From contig CAKUMG010000272.1 of assembly GCA_934667465.1 (NCBI GenBank), positions 1-7,277 on the forward strand: 7,277 nucleotides of DNA. The letters run 5' to 3'. Positions 5,456-7,277 of the stretch are shown here, piece after piece. The translations under genes and the position numbers were made by a program. The notes beneath the pieces were generated by a model. That model searched no databases. It was not told the origin of the DNA and worked only from the letters and a program-made list of their open reading frames with translations. The number at the start of each line of letters is the position of its first letter. The stretch's first letter is position 1. The stretch comes from an uncultured Actinoplanes sp. (lineage in GTDB: Bacteria > Actinomycetota > Actinomycetes > Mycobacteriales > Micromonosporaceae).

Positions 5456-5791
5456 GTGCGAGCGGTCCGAATCGCAGGAGCCGTGGCGGCGCTGAGCCTG
5501 GCCGGTTTCCCGGCCGCACCGGTCGCCGCGGCCGTGGTTCCTGAGCCGCCGGGCATGCCGGTGCTGCAGCAGGTCCAGCCCGGCGCCGGCGTCCCGGAGC
5601 CCGGCATCCGCCCGATCGCGCTGATCTCGGTCGGCACGATGCTGGTCGGGGCGGGGCTCACCGCCCTGCTCGTACGCCCGGCGGCCCGGACCGTGCCGGC
5701 GGACGAGCCCCGGCGGCGGCGGGCGCCCGGGCGCGGCAAGCGGTCGTCGCCGCGCCCGCGGCACGGCGCCGGCCGCCGCTCACCCGTCTGA
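5456..5791 (+). CDS. Small secreted or membrane-anchored protein with basic C-terminal tail, unknown function
   Basis: The 111-residue product begins MRAVRIAGAVAALSLAG, a typical signal peptide (positive n-region, hydrophobic core, Ala-rich cleavage zone near 20-26). A Pro/Gly-rich exported stretch (29-51) follows, then one hydrophobic segment at about 53-73, then an Arg/Pro-rich, strongly basic tail (74-111) that would lie in the cytosol. The predicted layout is a short outer loop plus one anchor. I chose GTG at 5456 because GGGAG ends four bases upstream and translation then starts right at the signal peptide; an in-frame TTG at 5405 would add a non-signal-like extension. It is divergent from the two-component operon and shares its AT-rich intergenic region, so co-regulation is possible. 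No family recognised; the basic tail is compositionally biased, which limits confidence. Confidence 0.65.
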   Translation: MRAVRIAGAVAALSLAGFPAAPVAAAVVPEPPGMPVLQQVQPGAGVPEPGIRPIALISVGTMLVGAGLTALLVRPAARTVPADEPRRRRAPGRGKRSSPRPRHGAGRRSPV

Positions 5792-5804
5792 GGGGGTTGC
5801 CGGC

Positions 5805-5901
5805 CGCCGGAAGATCCCGCGAAGCTGGGGACGGGAACACTCGCCGTACGCCGGAAGATCCCGCGAAGCTGGGGACGGGAACACTCGCCGTACGCCGGGA
5901 G
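5805..5901. repeat. Perfect 44-bp tandem duplication plus a 9-bp partial third copy
   Basis: The block 5805-5848 is repeated without a mismatch at 5849-5892. At 5893-5901 the first nine bases of the unit recur with one change (CGCCGGGAG for CGCCGGAAG). Each unit contains TCCCG and CGGGA arms 12 bases apart, so it can form a modest stem-loop. The array fills the gap between the small membrane protein gene and the TPR gene, ending 35 bases before the TPR ribosome binding site. The period is not a multiple of three, and I see no coding use. Function unknown; possible roles are a binding-site array, a 5'-UTR element or recent slippage. Confidence 0.95.
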
Positions 5902-5949
5902 TTGTGCCAGCGTTGGTCAAGTCGGCGGCGAGCGCAGGGGAGCGGATTC

Positions 5950-6339
5950 GTGGACCTTCTCGAGGAGTACCGCAAGGCGACCTTCGCATTCGAGTCCGGC
6001 GACCCGCTCCGGGCCGCCCGGATGCTCGAGCCGATCGTCGCGGCCGAGCCGGGCAACAGCGCCGTGCGCCTGCTGCTGGCCCGCGCCTATTTCAACTCGG
6101 CGCAGCTCAACCACGCCGAGGAGCAGCTGCGCGAGCTGGTCGGGCGTGACCCGTCCGACCACTACGCCCATCACGTGCTCGGCCGCACCCTGGAACGGGC
6201 CGGCCGGTTCAGCGAGGCGCTGCCGCACCTGCGGCTGGCCGCGGCGATGAAGCAGCACGACGACTACGACACGGCGCTCAAGCGGGTCGAGGAATGGGTC
6301 GGCAAGAACGGCGGCCGGACCGCCTACGCCGCCGAGTAG
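5950..6339 (+). CDS. Small tetratricopeptide-repeat (TPR) protein
   Basis: The 129-residue soluble protein consists almost wholly of helical TPR-like repeats. A helical N-terminal repeat (about 3-33) ends MLEPIVAAEPGN. TPR units at about 36-69 (ARAYFNSAQLNHAEEQLRELV) and 70-103 (VLGRTLERAGRFSEALPHL) show the spaced G/A, Y/L and A residues and a Pro-bounded turn. TPR modules mediate protein-protein contact; no catalytic site is visible. The start is GTG at 5950, seven bases after GGGGAG; longer in-frame extensions upstream would translate the 44-bp tandem array and are unlikely. The Smr-domain gene begins 10 bases after this stop on the same strand, so the two are probably one operon and the products may act together, which is inference. 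No signal peptide or membrane segment. Confidence 0.85.
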   Translation: MDLLEEYRKATFAFESGDPLRAARMLEPIVAAEPGNSAVRLLLARAYFNSAQLNHAEEQLRELVGRDPSDHYAHHVLGRTLERAGRFSEALPHLRLAAAMKQHDDYDTALKRVEEWVGKNGGRTAYAAE

Positions 6340-6349
6340 GCTCGCTCCG

Positions 6350-6640
6350 GTGAAGCTCAAGCTGGATCTCCACGACATCTTCAACAAGGGCACGGAGATC
6401 GACAAGGCCCTGCGCGGCATCGTCGACGAGGCCATCGAGAAGAAGGCCACCCTGGTCGAGATCATTCCGGGCAAGGGCAGCGGGCAGCTGAAGAAGAAGG
6501 TGCTGCGCTTCCTGGACCAGAAGGAGATCAAGCAGCTCTACCACCGGGTGGAGAAGGACGGCGACAACTGGGGCCGGCTCTTCATCCATTTCAAGTTCAA
6601 CGAGTCCACCGGCCGCAAGGGCCGCGGCCGGGGCCGTTGA
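6350..6640 (+). CDS. Stand-alone Smr-domain (MutS2 C-terminal-like) protein
   Basis: The 96-residue protein is essentially one Smr domain. It shows the N-terminal LDLH motif (D6-L7-H8), a helix with DKALRGIVDEA (18-28), and the VEIIPGKGSGQLKKKVLRFL segment (36-55) equivalent to the canonical IIHGKGxGxL motif, followed by strands to FIHFKF (78-83). A Gly/Arg/Lys tail (88-96) may bind nucleic acid. Smr domains are nucleic-acid-binding or nicking modules found in MutS2 and ribosome-collision nucleases such as SmrB. The usual His of HGxG is Pro here (P40), while the DLH His is kept, so nuclease activity is uncertain. The start GTG at 6350 has only a weak GTAGG upstream and probably relies on coupling to the TPR gene 10 bases before. 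The TGA stop directly abuts the stop of the convergent gene. Confidence 0.85.
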   Translation: MKLKLDLHDIFNKGTEIDKALRGIVDEAIEKKATLVEIIPGKGSGQLKKKVLRFLDQKEIKQLYHRVEKDGDNWGRLFIHFKFNESTGRKGRGRGR

Positions 6641-7277
6641 TCAGAGGGTCCAGGTCCTGGCCACGGCCAGCATGTCGGAGCTGTGCGACCCGGCGATGCC
6701 GACGTCGTCCGGCCGCGGGCGGAAGCCCGGGACCCGGTCGAAGCCGTCGGTCGCCTCCATCACCCGGAGCCTGACCGGGCCGGTGCCGCGGAGCGTCAGC
6801 GTGACCTCGACACCCTCGGGCGGCGGGGCGTGGAAGACGAAGCCGGAGCCCCACGTGCCGTCGCCGGGCCCCGCCAGTGGCACCTCGCGGCCGGCGGCCC
6901 TCATGGCGACGACCTCGGTCTCGCGGGCCGCGTGCAGCGTGATCAGGCGCCCGCCGCGGGCGGGGGTGACGAGCAATCGCACCGTACGCTGCGCTTCCGC
7001 GACCGTCTCCGGCCGCACGGTGACCGCGGCCGGGGGCAGGGCGGCGGGCTCGGCCGGGCCGGAGAGGACGCGCTCGTCGCCGAGGGCGGGCAGCAGGTCG
7101 GTGACCGGGGCCGGCTCGCCGCCGACGTACTGCGCGGTCCAGCCGACGGCCCTGCGGCTCTCGCTGAGCCAGCGGGCCTCGCCGGTGTCCGCGTCGAGCG
7201 CGTACATGAGGTGGGACGGCACGGGCTGCGTACGGTCGAAGCGGTTGACCGCCAGACCCGCGGCCGCGCAGCCGACC
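6641..7277 (-). CDS. C-terminal part of a probable membrane M28-family peptidase, N-terminus beyond the window
   Basis: The open frame extends through the right edge on the minus strand, giving about 211 residues. The visible part starts VGCAAAGLAVNRFDRTQPVP, likely the end of a membrane segment, followed by SHLMYALDADTGEARWLS, then a beta-rich domain (VRLLVTPARGG, EVTLTLRGTGPVRLRVME) and ends GIAGSHSSDMLAVARTWTL. From memory this resembles the C-terminal beta domain of large polytopic actinobacterial M28 metallopeptidases with a catalytic domain at the N-terminus. Neither the metal site nor the transmembrane array is in the window, so the catalytic call rests on this tail alone. An internal GTG at 7222 is not the start, because coding continues upstream. 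The gene is convergent with the Smr gene with zero intergenic bases. Confidence 0.6.
   Translation of the reverse strand, partial: VGCAAAGLAVNRFDRTQPVPSHLMYALDADTGEARWLSESRRAVGWTAQYVGGEPAPVTDLLPALGDERVLSGPAEPAALPPAAVTVRPETVAEAQRTVRLLVTPARGGRLITLHAARETEVVAMRAAGREVPLAGPGDGTWGSGFVFHAPPPEGVEVTLTLRGTGPVRLRVMEATDGFDRVPGFRPRPDDVGIAGSHSSDMLAVARTWTL

Noticed and set aside
5289..5519. N-terminal extension of the response regulator to 322 residues
   Set aside because: The added 77 residues run through the AT-rich promoter, the 15-bp repeat and the 11-bp half-sites, have no family similarity, and would be atypical for an OmpR-type regulator.
5805..5901. CRISPR array
   Set aside because: The two 44-bp copies are directly adjacent with no unique spacers, and no cas genes are near.
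5797..5949. N-terminal extension of the TPR protein through the tandem repeats
   Set aside because: The GTG at 5950 has an ideal GGGGAG seven bases upstream and begins the helical domain; the upstream frame only translates the 44-bp repeats.

Overview
This is high-GC actinobacterial DNA. G/C-biased third codon positions, GTG starts, close gene packing and the protein families all suggest a Micromonosporaceae/Actinoplanes-like organism. That placement is an inference from style, because no marker gene is present. I support eight protein genes, two of them cut by the window edges, plus one short leader peptide and several regulatory elements.

Left part, minus strand (1-2600). A polytopic GT39 (PMT/ArnT-like) glycosyltransferase runs off the left edge. 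Upstream of it lies a type I (AroF/G/H-like) DAHP synthase, the entry enzyme of the shikimate pathway. The DAHP synthase leader reads as a complete ribosome-mediated attenuator. It has an 18-codon leader peptide with a Trp-Tyr-Ser-Trp-Phe run, a 1:2 hairpin, an alternative antiterminator pairing, and a terminator hairpin followed by a T-rich tract. The leader appears to be transcribed leaderless from its own GTG.

Middle part (2639-5288). A plus-strand gene of unknown function overlaps the 3' end of a sensor histidine kinase by 54 bp. The kinase lies one base downstream of an OmpR/PhoP-type response regulator, so the two form a canonical two-component operon. Upstream of the regulator are three 11-bp-phased copies of CACAGGW-like half-sites. 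Four similarly phased copies lie directly upstream of the GT39 gene. This predicts autoregulation and direct control of the glycosyltransferase by this two-component system.

Right part (5289-7277). An AT-richer divergent promoter region with a 15-bp-period direct repeat separates the regulator from a small secreted or membrane protein gene on the plus strand. A perfect 44-bp tandem duplication follows. Next is a two-gene unit encoding a small TPR protein and a stand-alone Smr-domain protein. The Smr stop codon abuts, with no gap, the stop codon of a convergent gene encoding the C-terminal part of a probable membrane M28-type peptidase, which runs off the right edge.

The most interesting elements are the tri-aromatic attenuator, the shared 11-bp operator linking the two-component system to the glycosyltransferase, and the forced TTA codon created by the convergent overlap.
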